Below are positions 8,385 through 16,138 of a DNA stretch of 64,000 nt, one piece after another. A program made the translations under genes and the position numbers. The stretch comes from Azophilus sp965220425 (lineage in GTDB: Bacteria; Pseudomonadota; Gammaproteobacteria; Pseudomonadales; Azotimanducaceae), in contig OZ244830.1 in assembly GCA_965220425.1 (NCBI GenBank), forward strand, positions 1,674,001-1,738,000, written 5' to 3'. The first letter of the stretch is position 1; each line of letters starts with the position of its first letter. The notes below the pieces were generated by a model that saw nothing but the letters and a program-made list of their open reading frames with translations, was not told the DNA's origin and did no database searches.

Positions 8385-9146
8385 TTGGGATTGAAACACT
8401 GCCTGATCATGCTGGCTGCTGTCGCAATGGCCGGCTGCGCCACATTTGAAGACCAGCAACTGACGCTGGAGGAATTGCGCGATGAAGTGCGCGGCCTTGC
8501 CGGGGGCCTGGGCGATGTCGAGCAATCCCTGATCGGTGTGTCCGGCCAGATGCAGCGGTTCGAACAGGCGGTGGGCGCCCGTCTGGACGGCATCGACGAG
8601 CAACTGGCGCAGCCCATCGAACTGCCGCCGCCAATCTGCGAGTTCCCGGAAGCGCCGCCGGCCGACCCGGCGGGCGTTGCCTGCGAAGCGCCGGCCGAGG
8701 TGGTGACCGACGCAGGCACCGACAAGATCGTGGTCGGGTCATTGGAACAGATCCGCCTCACCCCCCCTGGGATCGCGATTGCCGCCCGCATCGACACCGG
8801 GGCCGACTCGAACTCGTTGAGCGCGACGAACCTGGTGTTCCTGGAGCGCGACGGCGACGACTGGGTACGCTTCGATTTTCATACCGGGGACGAGGCCCAC
8901 ACCCTGGAGCGCAGGGTAAGCCGTTTTGTGCGGGTGTTTCAGCAGTCGGATGTCACCGGCGCCCGTCGCCCCGTGGTGCAATTGCGGGTACAGTTGGGGC
9001 CGATTCTGGGCAATTTCGAGTTCAATCTCTCGGACCGCACCCACCTGAAGCACGCCGTCATTCTCGGCCGCAGGCTGCTCATGGATCTGATCGTGGTCGA
9101 TGTTTCCCAGGAATTCCTGCAGCCGCTGCCGGACGGGGAAGGCTGA
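8385..9146 (+). CDS. Retropepsin-like aspartic peptidase lipoprotein (putative ATP-dependent zinc protease family, PF05618)
   Basis: A lipoprotein signal (LIMLAAVAMAGC, lipobox Cys18) sends this 253-residue protein to the envelope. A coiled-coil stretch (about 28-75) and a Pro/Ala linker precede a retropepsin-like domain with the catalytic motif ARIDTGADSNSLSA (D137). The start is TTG 8385 (or the TTG at 8391); no upstream ATG is in frame. A TACAAT box lies at 8355-8360. It leads an operon with the inactive-transglutaminase membrane protein and a RimK-like ligase, a trio conserved in many gammaproteobacteria. The family name 'zinc protease' is historical; what I see is an aspartic-protease motif. 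Confidence 0.85.
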   Translation: MGLKHCLIMLAAVAMAGCATFEDQQLTLEELRDEVRGLAGGLGDVEQSLIGVSGQMQRFEQAVGARLDGIDEQLAQPIELPPPICEFPEAPPADPAGVACEAPAEVVTDAGTDKIVVGSLEQIRLTPPGIAIAARIDTGADSNSLSATNLVFLERDGDDWVRFDFHTGDEAHTLERRVSRFVRVFQQSDVTGARRPVVQLRVQLGPILGNFEFNLSDRTHLKHAVILGRRLLMDLIVVDVSQEFLQPLPDGEG

Positions 9147-9155
9147 CCCTGACTC

Positions 9156-10655
9156 ATGGAACGCTGGTCCTACGCTCTGGCTTCGGTATTGTTGGTGGCC
9201 GCGGGACTCGGCATTGCCGCCTACCGACTTGCCGGCACCGGCGTGCCCCTGCTGCCGGATGAGGATCGCACGGTCTGGCAGATCGAAGCCCGCATCGAAT
9301 TCCTCGCCACGGGCGAGCCCGCCGAGGTGCTGTTGACCTTGCCGCCGGCCCAGGACGGCTTTCTGGTATTGAGCGAAACCGGCGCTTCGCCCGGGTTCGG
9401 CTTCACGGTGGACCGGGCCGGCCCCCAGCGGAGGGCGCACTGGACCAAGCGCTCCGCCACCGGACAACAGGTTCTTTTCTACCAGATGCACCTGGTCCAG
9501 GAACCGGACCACCGGATATCGCCCAGGCCGCCCGGCAAGGTGCGCGCCGCAACCTTTGACGGCCCGTACGCCACTGCCGCGGCCGAGGTGCTCAATGCCT
9601 TTCTCCCCCGTTCCACGAGCGCCAAGTCACTCGCCGATCAACTGGTGCAGGCGGCCAATACGCGGCCGTTGAGCCAGAACCTGAACCTGCTGCGGCAGGG
9701 ACATGCCGCCGGGCCGCTCATCGGCGCACTGCTGAACCGGGCCGGGGTCGCCGCCAGAACCGTCAAGGCGCTACGGCTCCGGGACGGCCGCCGCCGTCAA
9801 CCGTTGCGCGACTACGTGCAGGTCTGGCATGACGGCGCCTGGCTTCTCTACGACCCGCGGCGCGGCCGGGTGGACGATACCGCCGGACTGCTGCTGTGGC
9901 AGACCGGCACCCCGTCGGTATTCGATGTCGTCGGGGGGACGCGCAGCCAGGTCAGCTTCTCGATGACGAGTCAGGTCCAGTCCGCGCTGGGCCTGTCGCG
10001 ACTCAGGGACAGCCCGTTCGACATTTCCCTGCATGGCCTGCCGATCGCGGAACAGGGCATGTTCAAGCTCATCATGACCTTGCCCGTGGGCGCCCTGGTG
10101 GTGGTCATCATGCGGCTGGTCGTCGGCGTGCGTACCGCGGGCACCTTCATGCCGGTGCTCATCGCCCTGTCGTTCCTGCAGACGGAGCTGCTGGCCGGCA
10201 TGGTCGGCCTGGTGCTGGTGGTTGCCGCGGCCCTGCTGCTCAGGTCCTACCTGTCGGCCCTGAACCTGCTGCTGGTGGCGCGTATCGCCACGCTGGTGGT
10301 GGTGGTGATCGTGCTGGTGACGATGCTGGCCGTGGTCAGCTATCGCCTGGGGCTGATCAGCGGATTGGCAATCACGTTCTTCCCGATGGTGATACTGGCC
10401 TGGACCGTGGAGCGCATGTCGATTCTCTGGGAAGAGGAGGGGGCGGGCGAAGCCGTCGTTCAGGGCGCGGGCAGCCTGTTGGTGGCCGTATGCGCCTACC
10501 TGGCGATGAGCCAGCCGGTGGTCCGCCACCTGTCCTTCAACTTTCCCGAACTGCACCTGTGCGTGCTTGCCGCCATACTGCTGCTCGGCCGCTATACCGG
10601 CTATCGGATGCTGGAGCTGCATCGCTTCCTGTCCCTGGGAACGCGGGCCAAATGA
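9156..10655 (+). CDS. Inactive transglutaminase fused to seven-TM domain (UUP1-type membrane protein)
   Basis: The 499-residue protein has an N-terminal membrane anchor (about 5-25), then a periplasmic transglutaminase-like fold (about 40-290) in which no catalytic Cys-His-Asp triad is recognisable. Seven transmembrane helices follow from about residue 300 to 485 (for example LVVVIMRLVVGVRTAGTFM and ALLLRSYLSALNLLLVARIA). This matches the PF14400/PF14402 architecture. It lies between the retropepsin and ligase genes, overlapping the latter by 4 bases, so the three probably act together at the inner membrane. The biochemical role is not settled. Confidence 0.88.
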   Translation: MERWSYALASVLLVAAGLGIAAYRLAGTGVPLLPDEDRTVWQIEARIEFLATGEPAEVLLTLPPAQDGFLVLSETGASPGFGFTVDRAGPQRRAHWTKRSATGQQVLFYQMHLVQEPDHRISPRPPGKVRAATFDGPYATAAAEVLNAFLPRSTSAKSLADQLVQAANTRPLSQNLNLLRQGHAAGPLIGALLNRAGVAARTVKALRLRDGRRRQPLRDYVQVWHDGAWLLYDPRRGRVDDTAGLLLWQTGTPSVFDVVGGTRSQVSFSMTSQVQSALGLSRLRDSPFDISLHGLPIAEQGMFKLIMTLPVGALVVVIMRLVVGVRTAGTFMPVLIALSFLQTELLAGMVGLVLVVAAALLLRSYLSALNLLLVARIATLVVVVIVLVTMLAVVSYRLGLISGLAITFFPMVILAWTVERMSILWEEEGAGEAVVQGAGSLLVAVCAYLAMSQPVVRHLSFNFPELHLCVLAAILLLGRYTGYRMLELHRFLSLGTRAK

Positions 10656-11608
10656 ACTGGATTGCCGCGCCTTCGGTACTGCGCGAACGGGGCATCATGG
10701 GCATGAACCGGCGCAACCTCCACTACGTGAGCCGCCACAACCACCGCGATGCCTATCCCCTGGTCGACAACAAGCTTCGCACCAAGCGGCTGGCCGCGAA
10801 GGCGGGCATTCCGACGCCCGATCTGATTCACGACCTGGCCTACCAGTACGAGGTCGAGGCCGTGTCCTCGCGCCTGGACGGTCTCAACGAGTTCGTCATC
10901 AAGCCCGCCCACGGTAGCGGTGGCCGCGGCATTCTGGTGATTGCCGACCGGGACGGAGACCGGTATGTGAAGAGTAACGGCGAGCGGGTGAACCTTCGCC
11001 AGATCAAGCGGCTGCTCACCAACATCATCAGCGGCCTGTATTCCCTCGGCGGCCGTACCGACTCGGCCATCGTCGAGTCCCTGGTCAAGGCGCATCCGAC
11101 GTTTGCCGCCATGAGCGTCGACGGGGTGCCGGACATCCGGGTCATCGTCTTCCGGGGCTACCCGGTCATGGCGATGCTGCGGCTGGGGACGCACGCCTCC
11201 GACGGCAAGGCCAACCTGCATCAGGGTGCCATCGGCGTGGGTCTCGATATCCGCACGGGATCGAGCGTCGGAGCGGTGCAGCACGACCGGACGATCACCC
11301 GTCACCCGGACAGCGGGGAGCGCCTTGACCGGATCCGGATCCCGGACTGGCCGGACCTGCTCCGCCTGGCGAGCCGATGTTTCGATGTCACCAGCCTGGG
11401 CTACCTGGGTTGCGACATCGTCATCGATGCGAACGCCGGACCGTTGCTTCTGGAAATGAACGCCCGCCCGGGCCTCGCCATTCAGATCGCCAACGGCAGC
11501 GGCCTGGACGGCCGCCTGCAGGCGGTGCTCGCCCGGGAAGCCTTTGCGCCGGCCGTGGACGAGCGGGTTACTTTCGCCCTTGGCGGACTCGGAGGCGCTG
11601 CCCGCTGA
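10652..11608 (+). CDS. RimK-related ATP-grasp ligase (alpha-L-glutamate ligase-like, PF14397)
   Basis: An ATP-grasp enzyme of 318 residues. Seen in order are the N-terminal VDNKLRTKRLAAKAGIPTP, the nucleotide-binding strand FVIKPAHGSGGRGILVI (about 85-101), and the metal-binding end LLLEMNARPGLAIQIAN (about 266-282). RimK relatives add amino acids, typically glutamate, to a carboxylate; the acceptor here is unknown. The ATG overlaps the previous stop by 4 bases. An in-frame extension upstream exists only as a shadow of the transglutaminase gene. Third gene of the envelope trio. Confidence 0.9.
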   Translation: MNWIAAPSVLRERGIMGMNRRNLHYVSRHNHRDAYPLVDNKLRTKRLAAKAGIPTPDLIHDLAYQYEVEAVSSRLDGLNEFVIKPAHGSGGRGILVIADRDGDRYVKSNGERVNLRQIKRLLTNIISGLYSLGGRTDSAIVESLVKAHPTFAAMSVDGVPDIRVIVFRGYPVMAMLRLGTHASDGKANLHQGAIGVGLDIRTGSSVGAVQHDRTITRHPDSGERLDRIRIPDWPDLLRLASRCFDVTSLGYLGCDIVIDANAGPLLLEMNARPGLAIQIANGSGLDGRLQAVLAREAFAPAVDERVTFALGGLGGAAR

Positions 11609-11659
11609 CCGGACGGGATCCTGACCGGATTCCGTGCTAGCGAACACTCCGATTTTGGT

Positions 11660-11724
11660 TATACTCGGGCACATAGGCGCCGAGGTGCCCTATGTAGTGG
11701 ATGAGGAATGCCGGTAAAACCGGC
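11660..11724 (+). promoter_or_regulatory. Candidate promoter and operator/hairpin region of the hvf operon
   Basis: TATACT (11660-11665) is a reasonable -10 box, though I find no good -35. Directly downstream is a dyad with 7-bp arms, ACATAGG (11671-11677) and CCTATGT (11689-11695), separated by 11 bases. It could be a repressor site or form in the leader RNA. A second small hairpin, GCCGGT-AAA-ACCGGC, lies at 11710-11724. The precursor gene starts at 11777 after a GGAGAA ribosome-binding site. A metal-responsive regulator is expected for this family, but no Fur-box consensus is visible to me. Confidence 0.4.
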
Positions 11725-11776
11725 GTATCCGAACTCGATGAACAGCCCTTAACGGGCCAACCGGAGAACCAAAGCA

Positions 11777-12103
11777 ATGCTTGAACGAAAAATTAAGCCG
11801 ATCGCGGTAGCCGTAGGAACCGTCTTTGCGGCAGCACTGGCCGCGGCGGCCGTAGCCGAATCCGACAGCGCACTGTTTGCAGTCGATGAACTCGATCGCG
11901 GCTACGATCGTGTGGCTGACGCTCACCTCGAAGGCGGTTGCGGCGAAGATAGAGATAGCAGCGGCGACAAAGAAGAAGGTAGCTGCGGCGAAGGCAATTG
12001 CGGCGAGGGTGAAGGCGAAGGCGAAAAAGAAGGTAGCTGCGGCGAAGGAAAGTGCGGCGAGGGCGAACACGAAGACGAAGCCGAAGAATCCGCGGACGCC
12101 TGA
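11777..12103 (+). CDS. hvfA: HvfA-type RiPP precursor peptide with CGEG repeats (metallophore precursor)
   Basis: The 108-residue peptide has a Sec signal (basic start, then an Ala/Val-rich core, likely cleaved after AVA at 25-27). A linker leads to an acidic, Gly-rich core with five cysteines at 55, 70, 75, 88 and 93. Four lie in paired motifs of the form SCGEGNCGEG and SCGEGKCGEG, the EG-K-CG pattern of HvfA precursors. In this family the MNIO enzyme converts such cysteines to oxazolone/thioamide groups that bind copper. The next genes are that enzyme and its partner, which makes the assignment firm. The core is almost free of aromatic and hydrophobic residues. A GGAGAA precedes the ATG. 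Confidence 0.88.
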   Translation: MLERKIKPIAVAVGTVFAAALAAAAVAESDSALFAVDELDRGYDRVADAHLEGGCGEDRDSSGDKEEGSCGEGNCGEGEGEGEKEGSCGEGKCGEGEHEDEAEESADA

Positions 12104-12126
12104 CACCGGAGATCTATTCCGGCGCG

Positions 12127-12972
12127 ATGAGTTTCCCCGTTCAAGGGGCGGGATTGGGGCTACGCCGACGGTTGTTGCCCGATCTCGTTGCGATGGACGG
12201 GGAGGCTGTCGATTTCCTCGAACTTGCGCCGGAGAACTGGATCGGAGTTGGCGGCCGGCTCGGCCGCCAATTCCGCCGGCTAGCCGAAAAATTCCCCCTT
12301 GTCTGCCATGGGCTGTCGCTGTCGCTCGGTGGTCCGGCGCCCCTTGATACGGCCTTTCTCAACCAGATAAAGGCTTTTCTCGATCGGCACGACGTGCTTG
12401 CCTACAACGAGCATTTGAGCTATTGCAGCGATGAGCAGGGGCATCTCTACGACCTCATGCCCATTCCGTTCACCGGTGAAGCGGTGGAATACGTCGCCGG
12501 GCGTATCCGCCGGGTGCAGGACCTCCTCGAACGCCGCATCGGCATCGAGAACGTCTCCTACTATGCGGCGCCCGGGCGCGAACTTTCCGAACTGGATTTC
12601 GTCAACGGCGTACTCGAGGCAGCCGACTGCGACCTGTTGCTGGATGTCAACAACATCTATGTCAACAGCATCAATTTCAGCTACGACCCGTACGAATACG
12701 TTGAGGGAATCGATGCAGCGCGCGCCCAGTACATACACATTGCGGGCCATTTCGAAGAAGCGCCGGACCTGCGCATCGACACCCACGGCGCGGCGGTGAT
12801 CGAACCGGTCTGGGATCTTCTTGGCGCCGCTTTCGACCGCTACGGGGCGATGCCGGTTCTGCTCGAACGCGACTTCAACTTCCCCCCATTCAACGAATTG
12901 CTCGACGAAGTCGATCGCATAAGAGCGCTGCAGGCGGCGGTTTCGCCACGGGTCGCCGATGCCGCGAGCTGA
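12127..12972 (+). CDS. hvfB: MNIO-family (DUF692) multinuclear iron oxidase, HvfB
   Basis: A 281-residue TIM-barrel enzyme of the DUF692/MbnB family. These use an iron cluster and oxygen to modify cysteines of a precursor peptide. Likely metal ligands and conserved motifs are HGLSLSLGG (H61), YNEHLSY (E95, H96), ENVSYY (E141), LDVNNIYVNS (D173, N175) and HIAGH (H204, H208). I chose ATG 12127 (MSFPVQGAGLGLRR), the usual family start; the longer frame upstream only re-reads hvfA. It begins 23 bases after hvfA and overlaps hvfC by 14 bases, so the three form one transcript. Confidence 0.93.
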   Translation: MSFPVQGAGLGLRRRLLPDLVAMDGEAVDFLELAPENWIGVGGRLGRQFRRLAEKFPLVCHGLSLSLGGPAPLDTAFLNQIKAFLDRHDVLAYNEHLSYCSDEQGHLYDLMPIPFTGEAVEYVAGRIRRVQDLLERRIGIENVSYYAAPGRELSELDFVNGVLEAADCDLLLDVNNIYVNSINFSYDPYEYVEGIDAARAQYIHIAGHFEEAPDLRIDTHGAAVIEPVWDLLGAAFDRYGAMPVLLERDFNFPPFNELLDEVDRIRALQAAVSPRVADAAS

Positions 12973-13738
12973 CCCGCCAGGCTTTCTCAAGGTGCAGCGG
13001 GCGTTTGCGGCCCACATCCGCAATCCAGACCTGAATCCGCCCCCGGGGGATGTCGAGCCCCGCCGCATGCAGGTATATGTGGGCCTGTTTCACCGCAACA
13101 TCGCATCCTTTCTTGCGAACGGGTTTCCGACCGCCAGGGTGGTGCTCGGCGCGGAGCGGTGGCGAGTTCTCGTTCAGGGCTTCATTCATCGCCACGCCAG
13201 CGAAACGCCCTATTTCCTGGATATCGGCCAGGAATTCATGACATTCCTCGATAACGACCCGCTGCTCGACGTGCCCAGCTGGCTTCTCGAACTCTGTCAC
13301 TACGAGTGGGTGAAACGGTCGCTCCGAAACGCCGGCCAGGAGATCCTCGAGGCGGGCATTGATCCGCAGGGCGACCTGCTCACGGGACGGGTGGTGGTTT
13401 CCCCGTTGGCGAGGCCGCTTTGCTACCGCTACCGGGTGCACGAGATCGACCCGGAACGGATGCCGGAGGGTGCGCCCGGGGAACCCGCATGGCTGATTGC
13501 CTGCCGGCGGCGGGATGACACCGTGCATTTCGTGAAGTCGAATGCGCTGACCCATCGGCTCGTGGAGGTTCTGGCGCCTGAGATTTCCGGCAACGAGGCC
13601 CTGGCGTCGTTGTCGGCCGAGTTTCCCCGAATCGATGGGGAACGGCTGCTGCGGGAAGGGGCCGAGACCCTCGAGCGCCTGCGCGACGCCGACGTACTGC
13701 TCGGCATTCGCGCCTCACCGGCAGGTCTCGAAATTTGA
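12959..13738 (+). CDS. hvfC: HvfC/DUF2063 RiPP partner protein
   Basis: The 259-residue protein carries the DUF2063 domain at the N-terminus, with MQVYVGLFHRNIASFLANGF and later ETPYFLDIGQEFMTFL. The domain binds the precursor and supports the MNIO enzyme. A C-terminal half with a winged-helix-like character follows. It overlaps hvfB by 14 bases. No DoxX-like HvfD or dedicated exporter follows; the next gene is an unrelated phosphatase after an 88-base gap. Confidence 0.92.
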   Translation: MPRADPPGFLKVQRAFAAHIRNPDLNPPPGDVEPRRMQVYVGLFHRNIASFLANGFPTARVVLGAERWRVLVQGFIHRHASETPYFLDIGQEFMTFLDNDPLLDVPSWLLELCHYEWVKRSLRNAGQEILEAGIDPQGDLLTGRVVVSPLARPLCYRYRVHEIDPERMPEGAPGEPAWLIACRRRDDTVHFVKSNALTHRLVEVLAPEISGNEALASLSAEFPRIDGERLLREGAETLERLRDADVLLGIRASPAGLEI

Positions 13739-13826
13739 ATTGTCGTCAGGTTGTCATCCCGGGGTGATCGGAGTAGGGTGCGCCCCGCGAATACGCTGTT
13801 TAGTTGTGCCTTGCCTTGCTGACCTC

Positions 13827-14930
13827 ATGAGCCTCTTGGTGTTGGAAAGCGATCTGGAGGCGGCGCCTTCGATTGCAGATCGGCTCAACGCGATCGGGTA
13901 TGAATCCTTTTCTGCCCCGGACGTCAAGTCTGCCCTGCGCATGTGCGAGCATACCCAGCCGGAGCTGATCGTCTGCGACCGGCTGGAATGGGCCGAGAAA
14001 CTCGCTACCGCCTACCGCTACATCCCGGTTGCGCTGATGTCCCGCGACCTGCCGAGGGAAACCCTGCTCGAAGCCCTGCATGCCGGGTTGGTGGATGCTT
14101 GGGAAACCTGCTCGGACGGACTCGGCGAACGCGTTGCCCGGGTGCTGGAAAGGGTCAAGTCGGTGTCCGGCCAGTTGAAGGCGCGGCTCGATCATTTCGG
14201 CCGGGAACTCGAGCGCGACCAGCGGGCCGGCCGCTTCATTCAACTGGGCATGCTGCCGCCCAATCCGATGGCCATCGGTCGCTACCGGCTGCAGCACCGC
14301 GTTCTGCCGTCGCTCATACTGAGCGGCGACTTCGTCGATTACTTCCGCATCAGCGACCGTTATTTCGCCTTCTACGTGGCGGATGTGGCGGGGCACGGCG
14401 CCTCTTCGGCATTCGTAACCGTATTGTTGAAGAATTTCTCCCGCAGGCTGCGCCGCGAATACCGGCCGTCCATGCTCAGGGATCCCGGTGAAATCCTCCA
14501 GTGGTTGAACCGGGAGCTGCTCGAGCAGCGCATGGAGAAGCACGTCGCCATATTCCTTGCCGTCGCCGACCTGGAGGAGGATTGCGTCCGTTTTGCCAAC
14601 GCCGGCCACTATCCGCCGCCGGTCTCCGTTGCGAGGGGGCAGGCGCGGCGCCTCGATGCGCGGGGCAAACCGATCGGGCTCTTTCGCGACGTCCGCCACG
14701 ATGTCGACAGTGTCCACCTCGATGTGGGCGACCGGCTCGTTGTCTTCACCGACGGCGTACTCGAGGTTCTGCCGGATATGGGGCTGGCGGAGAAGGAACG
14801 GTCCATTCGGTCTGCGGTCGCGGAACACGACAGCCTGGACGGGCTCTGGCGGGCGCTGGGGCTCTCGGCGGACGAAAGCTCGCATGGCCCCGACGACATT
14901 ACCTGCCTGACGATCGCCCGGGAGTCCTGA
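13827..14930 (+). CDS. Receiver-like domain fused to PP2C/SpoIIE-type phosphatase (RsbU-like)
   Basis: The N-terminal 110 residues resemble a response-regulator receiver, with an acidic pair near E7-D9 and a candidate phospho-acceptor Asp in LIVCD (D51). A coiled linker (about 110-135) follows. From about 150 comes a PP2C phosphatase with all metal motifs: SGDFVDYF (D168), VADVAGHGASSAF (D186), NAGHYPP, TDGVLE and DDITCL. Such enzymes dephosphorylate a STAS antagonist, and the STAS gene follows 4 bases later. The ATG at 13827 gives the receiver start MSLLVLESD. HsbR-like proteins of pseudomonads have the same layout. No anti-sigma kinase lies nearby. Confidence 0.88.
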   Translation: MSLLVLESDLEAAPSIADRLNAIGYESFSAPDVKSALRMCEHTQPELIVCDRLEWAEKLATAYRYIPVALMSRDLPRETLLEALHAGLVDAWETCSDGLGERVARVLERVKSVSGQLKARLDHFGRELERDQRAGRFIQLGMLPPNPMAIGRYRLQHRVLPSLILSGDFVDYFRISDRYFAFYVADVAGHGASSAFVTVLLKNFSRRLRREYRPSMLRDPGEILQWLNRELLEQRMEKHVAIFLAVADLEEDCVRFANAGHYPPPVSVARGQARRLDARGKPIGLFRDVRHDVDSVHLDVGDRLVVFTDGVLEVLPDMGLAEKERSIRSAVAEHDSLDGLWRALGLSADESSHGPDDITCLTIARES

Positions 14931-14934
14931 GATC

Positions 14935-15468
14935 GTGTCCGGACGCATGCTGGCGGCAGTTTACGATGGAGTCTACGAACTGAAGTTCGTCGGCGATGTG
15001 CGCCTGACGCTCGGCGCGACCGTGAACGACTACATGGACAAGATGTTCGCCGACTCCGGGTTCAAGGCGGTAATCGTCGATCTGTCGGAAGCGGAGAGCA
15101 TCGACAGCACCGCCCTTGGCGTGTTGGCCAGGTTGTCGATCCGGGCGGGGGAGGATTTCTCGTTCGTGCCTGCCCTGGTCTCCACCCGGCCCGACATCAC
15201 CCGCATTCTCGTAACCATGGGATTCGATGAGGTGTTCAATATCGTCGAGTCGCCGCTCGAGCGCAGGGCCCAACTCATCGAGTTGCCCCGTCTGCCCGCC
15301 GCGGGAGCAGACGAACTGCGCGGGCAGGTCATCGATGCGCACCGGACGCTGATGTCGATGAATGCGCGGAACAGGGAGACCTTCAAGGAACTCGTCGTGA
15401 CGCTGGAGACGGAGCCTCGACCTACCGGTCCGCTGTCAGCCGTTTCGCTGTGCGCTTCGCGGCGATGA
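14935..15468 (+). CDS. STAS-domain anti-sigma factor antagonist
   Basis: The 177-residue protein has a STAS domain with the switch motif IDSTALGVLARL. S58 is the likely phosphorylation site, the target of the phosphatase encoded just upstream. A C-terminal extension of about 70 residues (from LPRLPAAGADE) is longer than a minimal STAS protein. The start is GTG 14935. The last 47 bases overlap the convergent TerB-like gene, so the final residues may be poorly conserved. It should bind an anti-sigma kinase encoded elsewhere. Confidence 0.87.
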   Translation: MSGRMLAAVYDGVYELKFVGDVRLTLGATVNDYMDKMFADSGFKAVIVDLSEAESIDSTALGVLARLSIRAGEDFSFVPALVSTRPDITRILVTMGFDEVFNIVESPLERRAQLIELPRLPAAGADELRGQVIDAHRTLMSMNARNRETFKELVVTLETEPRPTGPLSAVSLCASRR

Positions 15469-15871
15469 ACTCGCTGTGGCTGACGTAAAGCAGGTCGGCT
15501 AATTTCCGGATCGTTGCGTCCTCGTACTTGTCGAGGCCGGCATCGCAGAATGCCAGGCGCCAGAGTTGCACCACCAGTTGAAACCGTTGTTCGGGCGTCC
15601 AGGCCTCGACGAGGGCGCGGGTGAACCGATGCATGCCGACGCTGTCCTGGTGCTGCGATCTCGACTCGGCCACCAGCTCGTCGACCGTTGCCTCATCGAT
15701 CCCGAACTCCCGCACCAGGGTTTCACGGACGGTTTCGAGTTCGACATCGGATATCCGGTGGTCTGCCCATGCAACCTCGAACAGCAGCACCGCTGCCGCG
15801 AGTTCGACGGTCGGCTGCTGCCCGTCGTGCTGAACGGGAGCCTGAATTTTTGCCAAAAGTCGACCCAGCAT
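15422..15871 (-). CDS. TerB-like tellurite-resistance-family protein
   Basis: A 149-residue helical protein. The hallmark is the acidic helix pair AAAVLLFEVAWADHRISDVELE (residues about 25-46; only short parts are diagnostic, such as FEVAWADHRI and DVELE) and the second repeat LAFCDAGLDKYEDATIRKLADLL. The TerB fold binds metal in a negatively charged pocket. No other ter genes are present, so a tellurite role is not implied. It is transcribed toward the STAS gene and overlaps its end by 47 bases. The ATG at 15869-15871 begins MLGRLLAKIQ. Confidence 0.85.
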   Translation of the reverse strand: MLGRLLAKIQAPVQHDGQQPTVELAAAVLLFEVAWADHRISDVELETVRETLVREFGIDEATVDELVAESRSQHQDSVGMHRFTRALVEAWTPEQRFQLVVQLWRLAFCDAGLDKYEDATIRKLADLLYVSHSEFIAAKRTAKRLTADR

Positions 15872-16100
15872 CAGCAGGATATCGGGGAAATTCGCATTTC
15901 AACCACCATATGTCGCGTATTTTGCATTCCCTATTGACCCCGTACCAATATACAATCCGCGGGCAACACCGTAGTACGAGCCTTCCGGACGGAGTCGATT
16001 GAAACAAGAAGAACGCGTGATTGCCGGAATGGAATCGACGGATTTGACTTCGGTACCGCGACTCTCTCCATTTTTTCTACATTTTTGCAGGTGCCCGCTG

Positions 16101-16106
16101 TATAGT
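16101..16106 (+). promoter_or_regulatory. Putative -10 box (TATAGT) for lpxC
   Basis: TATAGT lies 32 bases upstream of the lpxC ATG within a 267-base intergenic region (15872-16138). I see no matching -35 at normal spacing. Another AT-rich stretch, TATACAATCC near 15949, is the other candidate. Nothing else is recognisable in this gap. Confidence 0.3.
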
Positions 16107-16138
16107 GGCCGCCAGCATCGCTAAGGCGACGATTGCAC

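Noticed and set aside
15422..15871. Tellurite-resistance operon
   Set aside because: Only one TerB-like gene; no terA, terC, terD or terZ nearby.
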